DNA of 37,092 nucleotides from Acidimicrobiia bacterium (GCA_025359845.1 JANYDT010000199.1:1-37092); one strand, 5' to 3'. Positions 1-8,837 are shown, numbered from the stretch's first letter. Numbers and translations are program-made. Notes: generated by a model from the letters alone, not told the origin.

Positions 1-1021
1 TAGGACTGAAAGGCCTTCTTGAATCCGTCGTGACCGGCACCGTCGTGACCGGCACCGTCGTGACCGGCACCGTCGTGACCGGCACCGTCGTGACCGGCAC
101 CGTCGTGACCGGCACCGGAGCTGCGTTTCGTACTCCAGCAATGAGGGCTTGCCACTCGGCCTCGGGAGGAAGCGTATCGAAAGGGTTGGGCAGACCGTCG
201 GAGGTGATGAGCACATTGCCGGCCCGCCGCGCTTTGCTCATGGCGATGGTCTGCTGCTGCTGGCTCGGATCGACGTTGTACACGATGTGCCAGAACTGCG
301 AAGGTGAGTAGTTCTGGACCCAATCGGCGGGCTGCCAGGCTTCGTACATCGCCCGGCTACCCTCGAAGTTCACGATTACATCGGCTATGCTCGCATAGCA
401 GGAGTTGGTGTTCATCCCGGGATTTATGACGACGAGGGCCGCAGGGTTACGGGCTCTGATATCGGCCCGAAGCGTGGAGTAGTAAGGGGTCTGCGCACAG
501 CTGTCGGTGACCTGGTCCAAAAAGATCCCATCGACGCCGTACCAGGCAAAATGGCTGGCTATATCGGCAAGAACGTCCGACAGCGGCCGGGTGGCATAAC
601 TGGTGTCTACATAACCGATTACGCGCTGTCCCGCGGCGTGGGCGGCCGCAACCGTGGCGACATATTCGGGAACCGCCGCCGTTCCCGGTCCAGAGTTTGG
701 GTTCACAATCGAGAAACTCACGGCCGAACCTGCGCCTTGCAGGCGTTGCCAGTCCGGCCCCGGCCAGAAGTAGGACGGAACGGCAATGTATTGGTCGATG
801 CTTTCGGCCGCGAAGGACGGGCCCGAGCCGAGATTTGCGCTCACGGCCGTGACCGTAGCGGTCCCGCCGAGGAGGCAAAGGGCAATGACCGCCCTTCGGA
901 CTCCTCGACGTGGGCGCGGGCGGCCCGACACAAGCGGCGATTGATGTCTCGGCCCAACGGCGCGAAACGCGGCGGCTACCCCGGGCGGAAAGGATATGAC
1001 TCTGGATCTGTAAGCACGCAT
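1..1021 (-). CDS. Secreted spherulin-4-like (GH135-type) protein, 3' end cut by window edge
   Basis: Likely exported TIM-barrel protein of the spherulation-specific family 4, whose characterised relatives (GH135, fungal Sph3) cleave GalNAc-containing polysaccharide. Reading the minus strand gives an open frame of 340 codons from the ATG at 1021 to base 1, with no stop, so the C-terminus is missing. A hydrophobic signal segment lies near residues 42-60 after an Arg-rich stretch. Family landmarks are IAVPSYFW (79-86), YGVDGIFLDQ (161-170), VVINPG (197-202), NFE (218-220) and LITSDGLPNPFDTLP (271-285). Six VPVTT repeats follow from about residue 303. The ATG at 1021 has GGAG five bases upstream; a GTG at 931 would give a shorter, more usual signal peptide. 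It resembles the protein at 22105-23118 throughout, but has Gln170 where that protein has Glu136. Family and export look solid; start and activity are uncertain. Confidence 0.85.
   Translation of the reverse strand, partial: MRAYRSRVISFPPGVAAAFRAVGPRHQSPLVSGRPRPRRGVRRAVIALCLLGGTATVTAVSANLGSGPSFAAESIDQYIAVPSYFWPGPDWQRLQGAGSAVSFSIVNPNSGPGTAAVPEYVATVAAAHAAGQRVIGYVDTSYATRPLSDVLADIASHFAWYGVDGIFLDQVTDSCAQTPYYSTLRADIRARNPAALVVINPGMNTNSCYASIADVIVNFEGSRAMYEAWQPADWVQNYSPSQFWHIVYNVDPSQQQQTIAMSKARRAGNVLITSDGLPNPFDTLPPEAEWQALIAGVRNAAPVPVTTVPVTTVPVTTVPVTTVPVTTVPVTTDSRRPFSP
27..116. repeat. Six perfect tandem 15-bp repeats inside the spherulin-like gene
   Basis: The unit GTCGTGACCGGCACC (plus strand) occurs six times without a mismatch. 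On the minus strand each unit encodes VPVTT, giving a Thr/Pro/Val-rich tail, probably an extended linker or wall-spanning segment. Because the unit is 15 bp, gain or loss of copies keeps the frame. It is not CRISPR: there are no spacers. Confidence 0.95.
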
Positions 1022-1248
1022 CGAAGCTCCAAGCGCAGCGGCGGGGAATACCTACAGATCGTCACGGAGAGTGAGCAAGGTGAGCACGTTCATCGAAATT
1101 GACCACGCTCTGCGACTTTTTGAGGGGAGCGCGTCAAGTTCCGAGCAATTACTCAAGTTTTCCGAACCACGCACCGATTCTTACAACGGAGACCTGGAGG
1201 GTCGACATCCAACAGGCGGCTTAGGTCGCCTCTCGCTTAAGGGAAAGT

Positions 1249-1422
1249 ATGCATTGTCCGATTTGTCGTCATGCCCGACTCGTCCGCATCACCATGCGCG
1301 TGAACCAACGCCAGCTGGCGCTCCATTCGTGTTCGCACTGTGAATCGCGCTGGTGGGAAAGCGACGGTTCCCACGTAGGTCTGGAGCGCGTACTGACCCA
1401 TGCTGCGGGCGCTCGAAACTAA
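1249..1422 (+). CDS. 57-residue zinc-ribbon protein
   Basis: Small ORF translating to a 57-residue protein that begins MHCPICRHARLVR and continues with HSCSHCESRWWESDG. The two CxxC knuckles (Cys3/Cys6 and Cys29/Cys32) and the Trp-Trp pair after the second knuckle fit a single treble-clef or zinc-ribbon fold. AAGGGA lies four bases before the ATG and serves as a ribosome binding site. I know of similar very short zinc-ribbon proteins of unknown role in Actinobacteria, but cannot name this family. It lies in the roughly 470-base space between the spherulin-like gene (divergent) and the DUF3499 gene (convergent). A shadow ORF on the opposite strand (1237-1437) is less plausible because it lacks any motif. 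Confidence 0.72.
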   Translation: MHCPICRHARLVRITMRVNQRQLALHSCSHCESRWWESDGSHVGLERVLTHAAGARN

Positions 1423-1489
1423 GAGTCTGCCCAGCATAACTTGGCCGTTTCTGACGGCCTTGAAACCGAGAGGCGCCGGTTCGGTCGGT

Positions 1490-1753
1490 TCAGCCGGCGC
1501 GGCGTTCTACGCCTACGAGTCGATCTTTACGAATCGTCCAACCTCGTGGCAAGGACAAGCTCAGTAAGTGGTTCGCACACAGGTCATAGATCGAAGGCAA
1601 CCGTTGTTCGGCCATGGAACCGACGAACACTGTCCGCCGGGCGTAGTCATAGGACATGGAGGCCACCGCGCTTTGGGAACAAGCCGGCTTAACGCATGCC
1701 CTCGAGCCCGGGCTGCGACCGGACGAGTCAACTCTCGGAAGTGACGAAGGCAC
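1490..1753 (-). CDS. DUF3499 family protein
   Basis: An 87-residue protein matching the actinobacterial DUF3499 pattern: ACVKPACSQSAVASMSYDYA, then a middle segment, then YDLCANHLLSLSLPRGW. The family hallmark is an N-terminal CxxxxC followed by AVA-x-x-x-Y-x-YA and a C-terminal YDLCxxH-(x)n-PRGW, all present here (Cys near residues 20 and 25, Cys/His near 60-63). The Cys/His set suggests a bound metal; the function is unknown. The start is a GTG preceded seven bases upstream by TACGCT, which looks like a -10 box for a leaderless transcript. In many Actinobacteria this gene sits near the DUF5719 gene and a giant family 2 glycosyltransferase, as it does here (4009-8837). Confidence 0.85.
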   Translation of the reverse strand: MPSSLPRVDSSGRSPGSRACVKPACSQSAVASMSYDYARRTVFVGSMAEQRLPSIYDLCANHLLSLSLPRGWTIRKDRLVGVERRAG

Positions 1754-1760
1754 AAAATCG

Positions 1761-1766
1761 AGCGTA
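1761..1766 (-). promoter_or_regulatory. Putative -10 box (TACGCT) of the DUF3499 gene
   Basis: TACGCT on the minus strand ends seven bases before the GTG at 1753. This TANNNT-N6/7-start layout is that of leaderless actinobacterial transcripts. No Shine-Dalgarno sequence is visible. No clear -35 box was identified. Confidence 0.4.
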
Positions 1767-1858
1767 CCGCCGAACTGTCAGTGATCAGCGGATTTACCTC
1801 GACCGCGAGCACTTAGTGACTCCGCTCGAAAACCGCACAGTTACCCGGCGCCAGGCCG

Positions 1859-1864
1859 TAGCAT
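1859..1864 (+). promoter_or_regulatory. Putative -10 box (TAGCAT) of ftsH
   Basis: TAGCAT lies four bases before the first ATG (1869) and seven before the second ATG (1872). With no Shine-Dalgarno in the preceding 30 bases, a leaderless ftsH transcript starting near 1869-1872 is plausible. The seven-base spacing favours translation from the second ATG. Confidence 0.4.
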
Positions 1865-1868
1865 AGCC

Positions 1869-3941
1869 ATGATGAGTTGGTACCAATCCAGCGGCGAGCG
1901 CTCGCCTGATCCCGAAGGGCCACCCGAGCGCTTTGAGCCGCGTCCGGTACCACCGCGCCCGGCAAACCCGTGGCGGCTACCCGGCACGACCGGCGACCAT
2001 TCTGGCCCAAACCCCCCGCAACGCCAACGCGAGAACCACGACGAGCGAAAGACTGGGACCCCGCGTAGCCCGAGAAAGTTTCCCGGCGGCGAGCGCGGTG
2101 AACGGTCATGGCCGTCGTGGCTTCCGTGGGTGGCCGTCATCTTGCTGCTGAGCGTTGCCGTTGTGCCTCTGCTATTGCAGCGTGATCAAGGTAAGCCCGG
2201 CGACTACTCGTCTTTTTTGGCCGCCGTGCGGTCTGGCCAAATCGAACGCGTAGACATTTCAAACGCCACCGGTCATATCACGGCCATCTTGAAGCCCACC
2301 GGCGAAAAGCTTTCTGTGGCGGGGCCACTCAAGACGCCCGACGAAGATCTCAAAGTCATTCGCGAGAACACTATTGTCAGATTCCGAAGTGCCAAAGGCA
2401 GCGTCTTCGGTAGCCTGCTGGCTTACGCATTTCCGATCCTCCTGCTCGTCGGACTTTGGGTGTGGATGAGCCGTCGAGCGCAAGGTCAAATGAACGGCAT
2501 CATGTCGGTCGGCAGGTCTCGTGCCAAAGTTTGGACGACTGAAAAACCGCATACAACTTTTGCTGACATTGCCGGATACGAAGGGGTCAAGATGGAAATC
2601 AACGAGGTCGTTGATTTTCTCAAACAGCCCAACCGCTTTCGCGATATTGGCGCCCGCATCCCGAAGGGAATCCTTCTGGTTGGCCCGCCCGGCACAGGCA
2701 AGACGCTCCTGGCCCGAGCGGTGGCCGGAGAGGCCGGCGTCCCGTTCGTATCGGTGACCGGCAGCGACTTCATGGAGATGTTCGTCGGAGTCGGAGCGGC
2801 CCGTGTGCGCGATCTCTTCCAGACGGCCCGAAAGCAGGCCCCGTGCATAATCTTCGTCGACGAAATCGACTCCATCGGCCGAAAACGTGGTGCTGGCCTT
2901 GGCGGCGGCCACGACGAACGGGAGCAGACACTCAACCAGATGCTCTCGGAAATGGATGGTTTCGAGACCACCGAGGGTGTGGTCATGATGGCCGCAACCA
3001 ATCGCCCCGACATCCTCGACCCGGCATTGCTGCGACCAGGACGCTTCGACCGGTCGATTGTGGTGCCCCTTCCCGATCTCGAAGAACGCCTTCCCATCCT
3101 CAAGGTTCATAGCCGCGACAAGAAGATGGCCGACGACGTGGAGTTGGCGACCGTTGCCCGCGGCACTCCGGGAATGAGCGGGGCCGACCTGGCGAATCTC
3201 GTCAATGAAGCCGCGCTGTTTGCGGTGCGCCGTGGGGCGGAGAGTATCCACATGTCAGACTTCGAGGCCGCTCGCGACCGGGTGCTCATGGGTGCGACTC
3301 GCGATTCAATGGCGCTCAACGAAGAAGAAAAAGAAGCAACCGCTTTTCACGAGGCTGGCCATGCCGTTCTCGCGTACGTCACACTGCACGCTGATCCGGT
3401 GCACAAAGTGTCGATCATTCCACGCGGTATGGCCCTCGGCGTCACGATGCAATTACCGGAGCGGGAGCGTCACAGCTACAACTCGGAGTACATTCTCGAC
3501 CGAATCGTCGTGGCGATGGGCGGCCGATGCGCCGAGAAAATCGTGTTCGGCACCTATACCACCGGAGCCAATGACGACCTCGTGCGCTCGACCGAATTGG
3601 CCCGAAAGATGGTTCGTGAATGGGGTATGAGCGATCGCATCGGTCCGATGGCGTGGGGGGCGCAGAATACGGTGTTCCTGGGAGAAGATCTCATGCAGAC
3701 CCGCGATTACTCCGACGAAACCTCGCGGGTGATCGACGTCGAAGTCGAGCGCATCTTGCGCGAACAGGAGGAGCGGGCGATGAAAGCCCTCACCGAGCAC
3801 CGCGACGGTCTCGAAAGGGTTGCGAAGGCCCTCGTCGAGCATGAAACCATTGATGGCACGGCGGTCGCTCGACTCGTTGACGACGCCGCCGGATACCTGG
3901 TCTCAGACAAGCAACGGACCTCCATGCGGTTGGGCGGCTAG
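1869..3941 (+). CDS. ftsH: ATP-dependent zinc metalloprotease FtsH
   Basis: Membrane-bound AAA+ protease that unfolds and degrades membrane and short-lived cytosolic proteins as a hexamer. The 690-residue product has two membrane segments (about 80-100 and 179-200) flanking a small extracytoplasmic domain. Next comes the AAA+ module with Walker A GPPGTGKT (272-279), Walker B IIFVDEID (327-334) and the arginine-finger region RPGRFD. The M41 peptidase domain has the zinc site HEAGH (494-498), with the third ligand expected in the TTGANDDL segment. The N-terminus is unusual: about 78 mostly Pro/Arg/Gly/Glu-rich, probably disordered residues precede the first membrane segment, where FtsH normally starts within a few residues of it. 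The start may be either adjacent ATG (1869 or 1872). The gene is monocistronic and convergent with the DUF5719 gene. Confidence 0.98.
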   Translation: MMSWYQSSGERSPDPEGPPERFEPRPVPPRPANPWRLPGTTGDHSGPNPPQRQRENHDERKTGTPRSPRKFPGGERGERSWPSWLPWVAVILLLSVAVVPLLLQRDQGKPGDYSSFLAAVRSGQIERVDISNATGHITAILKPTGEKLSVAGPLKTPDEDLKVIRENTIVRFRSAKGSVFGSLLAYAFPILLLVGLWVWMSRRAQGQMNGIMSVGRSRAKVWTTEKPHTTFADIAGYEGVKMEINEVVDFLKQPNRFRDIGARIPKGILLVGPPGTGKTLLARAVAGEAGVPFVSVTGSDFMEMFVGVGAARVRDLFQTARKQAPCIIFVDEIDSIGRKRGAGLGGGHDEREQTLNQMLSEMDGFETTEGVVMMAATNRPDILDPALLRPGRFDRSIVVPLPDLEERLPILKVHSRDKKMADDVELATVARGTPGMSGADLANLVNEAALFAVRRGAESIHMSDFEAARDRVLMGATRDSMALNEEEKEATAFHEAGHAVLAYVTLHADPVHKVSIIPRGMALGVTMQLPERERHSYNSEYILDRIVVAMGGRCAEKIVFGTYTTGANDDLVRSTELARKMVREWGMSDRIGPMAWGAQNTVFLGEDLMQTRDYSDETSRVIDVEVERILREQEERAMKALTEHRDGLERVAKALVEHETIDGTAVARLVDDAAGYLVSDKQRTSMRLGG

Positions 3942-3947
3942 TGTCGG

Positions 3948-4020
3948 CTAGTGCCGTGACCTGGCCAAAGTAGGCCGCGGTCCTGGCCCTACTGCCAAGG
4001 TAGGCCGATCAAGGCACTAG
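3948..4020. terminator. Inverted/direct repeat block between convergent ftsH and DUF5719 genes
   Basis: An outer 8-bp inverted repeat, CTAGTGCC (3948-3955) and GGCACTAG (4013-4020), encloses an inner imperfect hairpin, AGTAGGCC (3969-3976) against GGCCCTACT (3985-3993) with one bulge. It also encloses a 15-bp near-direct repeat (3963-3977 and 3993-4007, 13 of 15 identical). There is no T-run. The position between two gene ends suggests a bidirectional terminator or 3'-end structure; this is inference. Confidence 0.45.
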
Positions 4021-5508
4021 GCCCTCGTCGGTGACAAAGGCCAGGGGGAGCGCCCAACTGTTGACGGGTGAAGTCGCGGTGAACCGGCGCCCAACGAGTA
4101 CCGGAAAATCGGCCTCGACCAGTAAGGCTTGTACCCCAGTGGCGATGGACGGTGGCACGGCAACGTCACGAGAGGCCCCCGGAGCGACTTTCATAGTGGC
4201 GAGAACGCTGCCGGTCGACGACTTCACGGTGGCGGTCGTCGGGTCGCTGGAGACGTTAAAGATCGTCAATGCGACGGCATTGGCCGGAAGAATCCACCGG
4301 GTTGCTCCGGTCTCCGCTCCCGGCGTCGTCGCGGGGCCACGCCCGAGGCCGGTCTTGTCGGGGCGGGCCGAAACGATTCGAGCGGCCAGAAAGGGGCGGG
4401 TTCCAGTGAACACCACGCTGTAGTCACGGCCCTGCGGAACTTCAGTATTGGCGAGGTCAAGTTCCTCTCGAGTTCCCGCGGCAACGTCGATTTGAAACGG
4501 TACGACTTCGGAGGGAGCCTCTCCCGCAATGGGCGGTGCCACCAGAACCGCGACATCGAGGCGCGTGGGACTGACGCCGGGGTTGACGATCTCGTATCGC
4601 TCTTGACGGTTTCGGGAGAGAAATCCGCTGGTGAAGAAGGCCCGGATGCTCGGAAGGGCTGCGCTTGTGCCCAACACGATGCCCCGGCTCGGCCCGTCGC
4701 GAACGATGGTCGTGCGGTCGACGATCACTCGCCCGGTGCGCGCAATCACTTCGGTGTCGACCACCCGTCGTCGCCGCACGATGGCTCCGATGTCGACAAG
4801 ACGAATCGATTCGGACGCAACGGTGATGCCTCGCACCACTGTCGGCTTGGTCGTCCCACTGTCGGTGAAGAACCGAATGTCGAAGACGGCGTTGCCCGGG
4901 AACGGGTTCAGGATCGTGATCAGGGTCTGAGTTCCGAGCGATGTGCTTCCGCCGAGCGCCACGGCGCGCTCGCTGACCGAGCTGGCGCAAGGTGCTGTAC
5001 TCCCACTCGAAGCGGTCTCCACGCGGTGGTCGACGGCGAGTCCTCCTCGATCAAACTCGAGGATCGCTCCAGCCCCGGCGTTTTCGCCTTTCGCCAAGGC
5101 GCCGCTTATTTGTGGAACAGAGTCCTCGAGGCGAAACTCCTGGACGCTGCCAGCCGGCACCTCGACTTGAACCACGGTGTTCGGTTCTCCGCCAATCACC
5201 CAGGTCAAATGCCCTCGCGACGGTATCGCGCCGGGGTTGGTAACGGTCACGCTCAAACGAGATGGAGCGTCGTGCGTCGCGCCAGTACGCACCACGCCAC
5301 CGGCGCAGAACCAGACCGAACTCTGGGCTTGTCGGTCGCTGGCCCGAGCCAGATCGGTGACTACGCGTTTCGGTATTTCCGTTCTCTTGACCGAGCTCGG
5401 TCGTACCGCATCGAATAGGAGGGGCACAGCAATCAGGGCCGCCAACGCGGCGACCACTATGCCTCGTTGACGGGCTGATCGCCCCCCGTTGCCGACGACG
5501 ACGGTCAA
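4009..5508 (-). CDS. Secreted DUF5719 family protein
   Basis: A 499-residue protein with a short cytoplasmic start, one hydrophobic anchor or signal segment (about residues 15-33), then an entirely extracytoplasmic, Val/Thr/Gly-rich beta-type sequence. It has repeated Ig-like stretches (for example SVTVTNPGAIPSRGHLTWVI and TILNPFPGNAVFDIRFFTDS). This is the pattern of actinobacterial DUF5719 proteins, which have no known enzymatic role. Its start overlaps the stop of the upstream giant glycosyltransferase by four bases (ATGA), so the two are probably translated together. The recurrent pairing suggests that the secreted protein works with the glycan made or moved by its partner at the outer membrane face. 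Two Cys residues (near 68 and 174) could form a disulfide. Confidence 0.82.
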   Translation of the reverse strand: MTVVVGNGGRSARQRGIVVAALAALIAVPLLFDAVRPSSVKRTEIPKRVVTDLARASDRQAQSSVWFCAGGVVRTGATHDAPSRLSVTVTNPGAIPSRGHLTWVIGGEPNTVVQVEVPAGSVQEFRLEDSVPQISGALAKGENAGAGAILEFDRGGLAVDHRVETASSGSTAPCASSVSERAVALGGSTSLGTQTLITILNPFPGNAVFDIRFFTDSGTTKPTVVRGITVASESIRLVDIGAIVRRRRVVDTEVIARTGRVIVDRTTIVRDGPSRGIVLGTSAALPSIRAFFTSGFLSRNRQERYEIVNPGVSPTRLDVAVLVAPPIAGEAPSEVVPFQIDVAAGTREELDLANTEVPQGRDYSVVFTGTRPFLAARIVSARPDKTGLGRGPATTPGAETGATRWILPANAVALTIFNVSSDPTTATVKSSTGSVLATMKVAPGASRDVAVPPSIATGVQALLVEADFPVLVGRRFTATSPVNSWALPLAFVTDEGLVP

Positions 5509-8500
5509 CTTCGCTCCTTGGAACGGGGGGCGCGAACGCCGCGCCGTCGGCGCAGGGATTCGTACATTTCATTGGCGAGCGACCCAGCCGCGGGAGTGGA
5601 GAAAAGCTCGTCGGATTCCTCTGAGAAAGCGTCGGTCGAGGACGTGAGGTACGAATCGACTGCGGGCGCGGCTGAGGCCGGCTCCGGGGCCTCGGACGCA
5701 GTGGTCGAGCCGACGCTCGTGGCTCGAGCCGTTCGCCGCCACCGCGAAATCGCCCACAGCCACGCGATCGCCGATGCGCCCAAAAGCATCCGGGTGCGAG
5801 TCGACGGGAACTCCCCGCCCTTGACGACATCAGCGCCGAAAGCCGAGTTGCGGTACACCGTCAGGTCGGAGGTTCTCTCGACTTGCTGAAGATCGAGTTG
5901 GGCATCGAGCCCAGCCCGAACCGCATCAGGCACGGCGATGCGGCGCCCCAGGCCCGGCGCCGGCCGCTCGATCACAACGATATAGCCGATGCCTGAGGAG
6001 CGCAGTCGGGCGCCCAGCCGCGAGGTCTTTTGCGTTACCGCTTCTTGAATTTGGGCGGCCACAAAGCCCTCAGCCAAGGCTCCGCCGGACGGCCATAGCA
6101 GCCTGACATCGGGCACTCCGGCAGGAGCGATCCCGGCCCGCGTAGTTCCGGTCAGCAGGTGCCCGGGCAGCACCAGTGCGTCGGCGTCGCCGATCCAGAC
6201 TGTCGGCCGGTCGAGCCATCCGAGCGAATCGTTCCAGGCGGTCCGGGGCAGGCTCCAGGACCCGCTCCGGGCCGCCCAGACCGTCGGGAGTAGCCCGAAA
6301 GTGAATACGACTACGGTCACCGGAGCCAAAAGTTGGCGCCAGCCGAACGAAGCTTGGCGAGCTCGCAACAGAAACCCGGCCAACCCAATCGCCGCGGCCA
6401 AGGCCAACGACAATGCCGCCGGAGCGAGCACGACGCTCGGGCCCAACACTCTCTGACCCGGCCCCAGCCAGCCCCTTTGGGCAGCCCAAGCCACGCCGAA
6501 CGCCGCTATGGCAACGGTCCACAGCCGCACGATCCATTGCCACTCCGCCCCCTTGGCCGCGAACAGCGACAAGGCGGCCGCTCCGAAAAGACCTATTCCG
6601 AGCCATCCCAATTGGGCGGGACCGTTGCGAAACGCCAGCAACTCAAGAAGACGACCAGCCCCATCCGGTCCTTGCGGCAACCTTCCGAGGCCGGGGACAA
6701 ATCCACTCTGGCGCGGATGGGCGAAGAATCCGAACGACCATGGAAGCAACAACGCCATGGCCAAGGCAACGCCTCCGATCCCCGCTTCGACCATTCGGCC
6801 CGATTCGCGCCACCGACCTCCGACCAGTAATTGCCCGGCGGCCATGGCGGCCGTAACGACGAGCACCAAAAGGAGAAGCGTTGGGGCGAAGGCGGCGGCC
6901 AATGCGGTCGGAAGACCCACCCGCAGAATCGCCAACCACCGACGATTGCGGTCCCTAATGGCGGGGTCGAATGAGCGGCCTAACGACGCTGACCGCCAAA
7001 GCGACCGCAGGACCCAAGGGGCGAATCCGTACGCGACCAACCCGTCCCAGCGCCCGGCGGCAATGGCGTTGTAGGGCAAAGGCACCAATCCGTAACCCAA
7101 CACCGTAATGATGCGGACTGAAGCGGCCGCCCAATGGGTCATTTGCTCATCTGGTCGGATTTCCGACTCGATCTTTTCCGCGCCGGTGATATCGCCAGTG
7201 ATATTTCCGGTGAGATCGCCGTAGACCACCATGGCCAGTCGCGACGCGCCGATCAGGCCCAGCGGCACCATAACGAGCACGATGGCGCTCGCCGCCCACG
7301 ATCGCAAGAAGAACCGAACGACAGTAAGCACGGCAAAGGCCGGCGAGACCGCGCCTCGAGCTTGCAGGTGGCGCCAAAGTGCCCCCGTTGCCGGAAGCGG
7401 TTGAAATTGCCGAAACAGCGGGAGGTCGGCGAACAGCCGCCTAGACCCAATGACGGTCACGGCGGCGGTGAAGAAGACCGAAGCCATGACCCAACGCTGC
7501 GGGCCGCGTTTCGTCAGCGACCGCACTCCCCCGGCCAGACCGCTCCAGACCTTGGCCGTATCGTCGGCCGCCTCGTCGCGCAATACGGCCCGAAGTCGGG
7601 CCGACGCAGGAAGCAATGAATGCCTCACGGGCCTTTCGAAGCGGCGATTACCGCGGTGAATCGTTCGTCGCCGGCCAACGATGTCGGGCCCGTGAATAAT
7701 GTTCCACCACCAGGCCGACGCGTGCATCGAAATCTCGGGCCGCCCGGACCGAAAGAAGCCCACCACCATCGAGCCGATGCTTTGCACGAGCAAGGCCGCG
7801 AACGCGCCCGGCAGGCGAAGAACGTCGGTGTTCTTGAGCGTGATCCGCAGGCGGTTGCGTAGCACCGTGGCTCGGCGATTGGACCGAATTGGAGACTCCC
7901 GCTGGGCATGGGCCACCCGGGCAATCGGCGCGGTGACGACGCTCTCGCCCGTGAGGCGAACGCGCCAACCGAGGTCGACATCCTCGCCGACATCGAGCTT
8001 GTCCACGCCCACTCCATCGAAAAGCCGCTCGTCAAAACCACCGACCGAGGCGAAGATGGGAGTACGAATGAGAAAGGCAGTGCCGGGGACGGCCACGACC
8101 TCGCGGGAACCGTCATGTTGGGCCTGATCGAGCTCTCCAGGCTCGACGATTGGCACCATAAATGCGGTCTTGTCAACGCCCATCCCAACCGCCAGCAGCC
8201 GATCATGGTCGTCCCATCTGACGATTTTCGGTCCGACCATCGCGGCTCCCGACCGTTGCGCCTCCTCGACCAACAGCCGAACGGCGTCGGGCGCAGAGGC
8301 CACATCGTCGTGGCAGAAATACAAGTAGTCGGCCCCCTGCACCGTCGCCAGAACCTCGTTGGCCGCCGCCCCGTAACTCGATGATCGTTCAAGACGCTTC
8401 ACATACGACCCCGGAGCGGCCGCAGCCACCCGATCACTCAGCGTCAGGCCCGTCTCAGGCTTCGTTTCCGACTCCGGGGCCACGACGCCCGGCAATCCAC

Positions 8501-8837
8501 CTACATCCTCACCGACGGCAGCCGCGTCGCCACGGGGGGGCTCCTCAACCGGGGAGTTGTCGAGGATGAGCAGCGTGATGTTCGGGTAATCCTGGCGTGA
8601 CAGCGAGCCCAGACAATCGTCGAGTGACGCTCCCCCGCGGCCGACAACCACCACGGCCACCACCGATGGCGCCGCCGGTGGGCCGCCGGCATCGCGTCGG
8701 TGCGTGGCCGTTGCGTCACCCGGCGGCGGCCCCCCGTAAATGGCCGGATCGGCCCCATCGGCCACGGCGGGCGTCTCAGCCCTCGGCTCGGCCAACGACG
8801 GGGCATCCATGCGACAACCGAGGGTAGTCGGCGCCAC
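5505..8837 (-). CDS. Giant membrane glycosyltransferase: GT2 domain plus polytopic membrane region
   Basis: The product is 1110 residues. The N-terminal half is a GT-A family 2 domain: VVAVVVVGRGG (59-69), the Asp-rich metal site FCHDDV (174-179) and the acceptor/base motif EDVDLGWR (285-292). An insertion of about 45 Pro/Glu/Gly-rich residues (95-140) splits the usual start of this domain. Many hydrophobic helices follow from about residue 450 to 850, then an extracytoplasmic-looking segment, one more helix near 1040 and a Ser/Ala-rich cytoplasmic tail. Homologues paired with DUF5719 are common in Actinobacteria and are presumed to act in cell-envelope glycan synthesis; the substrate is unknown. 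Start: GTG at 8837, or ATG at 8810 nine codons in; neither has a strong ribosome site. It lies 45 bases after rmd in the same direction. Confidence 0.88.
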   Translation of the reverse strand: MAPTTLGCRMDAPSLAEPRAETPAVADGADPAIYGGPPPGDATATHRRDAGGPPAAPSVVAVVVVGRGGASLDDCLGSLSRQDYPNITLLILDNSPVEEPPRGDAAAVGEDVGGLPGVVAPESETKPETGLTLSDRVAAAAPGSYVKRLERSSSYGAAANEVLATVQGADYLYFCHDDVASAPDAVRLLVEEAQRSGAAMVGPKIVRWDDHDRLLAVGMGVDKTAFMVPIVEPGELDQAQHDGSREVVAVPGTAFLIRTPIFASVGGFDERLFDGVGVDKLDVGEDVDLGWRVRLTGESVVTAPIARVAHAQRESPIRSNRRATVLRNRLRITLKNTDVLRLPGAFAALLVQSIGSMVVGFFRSGRPEISMHASAWWWNIIHGPDIVGRRRTIHRGNRRFERPVRHSLLPASARLRAVLRDEAADDTAKVWSGLAGGVRSLTKRGPQRWVMASVFFTAAVTVIGSRRLFADLPLFRQFQPLPATGALWRHLQARGAVSPAFAVLTVVRFFLRSWAASAIVLVMVPLGLIGASRLAMVVYGDLTGNITGDITGAEKIESEIRPDEQMTHWAAASVRIITVLGYGLVPLPYNAIAAGRWDGLVAYGFAPWVLRSLWRSASLGRSFDPAIRDRNRRWLAILRVGLPTALAAAFAPTLLLLVLVVTAAMAAGQLLVGGRWRESGRMVEAGIGGVALAMALLLPWSFGFFAHPRQSGFVPGLGRLPQGPDGAGRLLELLAFRNGPAQLGWLGIGLFGAAALSLFAAKGAEWQWIVRLWTVAIAAFGVAWAAQRGWLGPGQRVLGPSVVLAPAALSLALAAAIGLAGFLLRARQASFGWRQLLAPVTVVVFTFGLLPTVWAARSGSWSLPRTAWNDSLGWLDRPTVWIGDADALVLPGHLLTGTTRAGIAPAGVPDVRLLWPSGGALAEGFVAAQIQEAVTQKTSRLGARLRSSGIGYIVVIERPAPGLGRRIAVPDAVRAGLDAQLDLQQVERTSDLTVYRNSAFGADVVKGGEFPSTRTRMLLGASAIAWLWAISRWRRTARATSVGSTTASEAPEPASAAPAVDSYLTSSTDAFSEESDELFSTPAAGSLANEMYESLRRRRGVRAPRSKERS

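Noticed and set aside
27..116. Possible CRISPR-like repeat array
   Set aside because: The units are directly tandem with no spacers and code VPVTT in a secreted protein.
30..311. Plus-strand ORF of GTVVT repeats
   Set aside because: It is the antisense reading of the spherulin-like gene repeat and lacks any domain.
551..1102. Plus-strand ORF of 183 codons
   Set aside because: It lies opposite the spherulin-like gene, is Arg/Gly-rich and has no recognisable motif.
2259..3251. 330-codon minus-strand ORF inside ftsH
   Set aside because: Antisense shadow of a strongly conserved gene, with His/Asp-rich sequence typical of reverse frames in GC-rich DNA.
4129..5418. 429-codon plus-strand ORF
   Set aside because: Antisense to the DUF5719 gene; sequence is low-complexity Arg/Gly/Ser with no domain.
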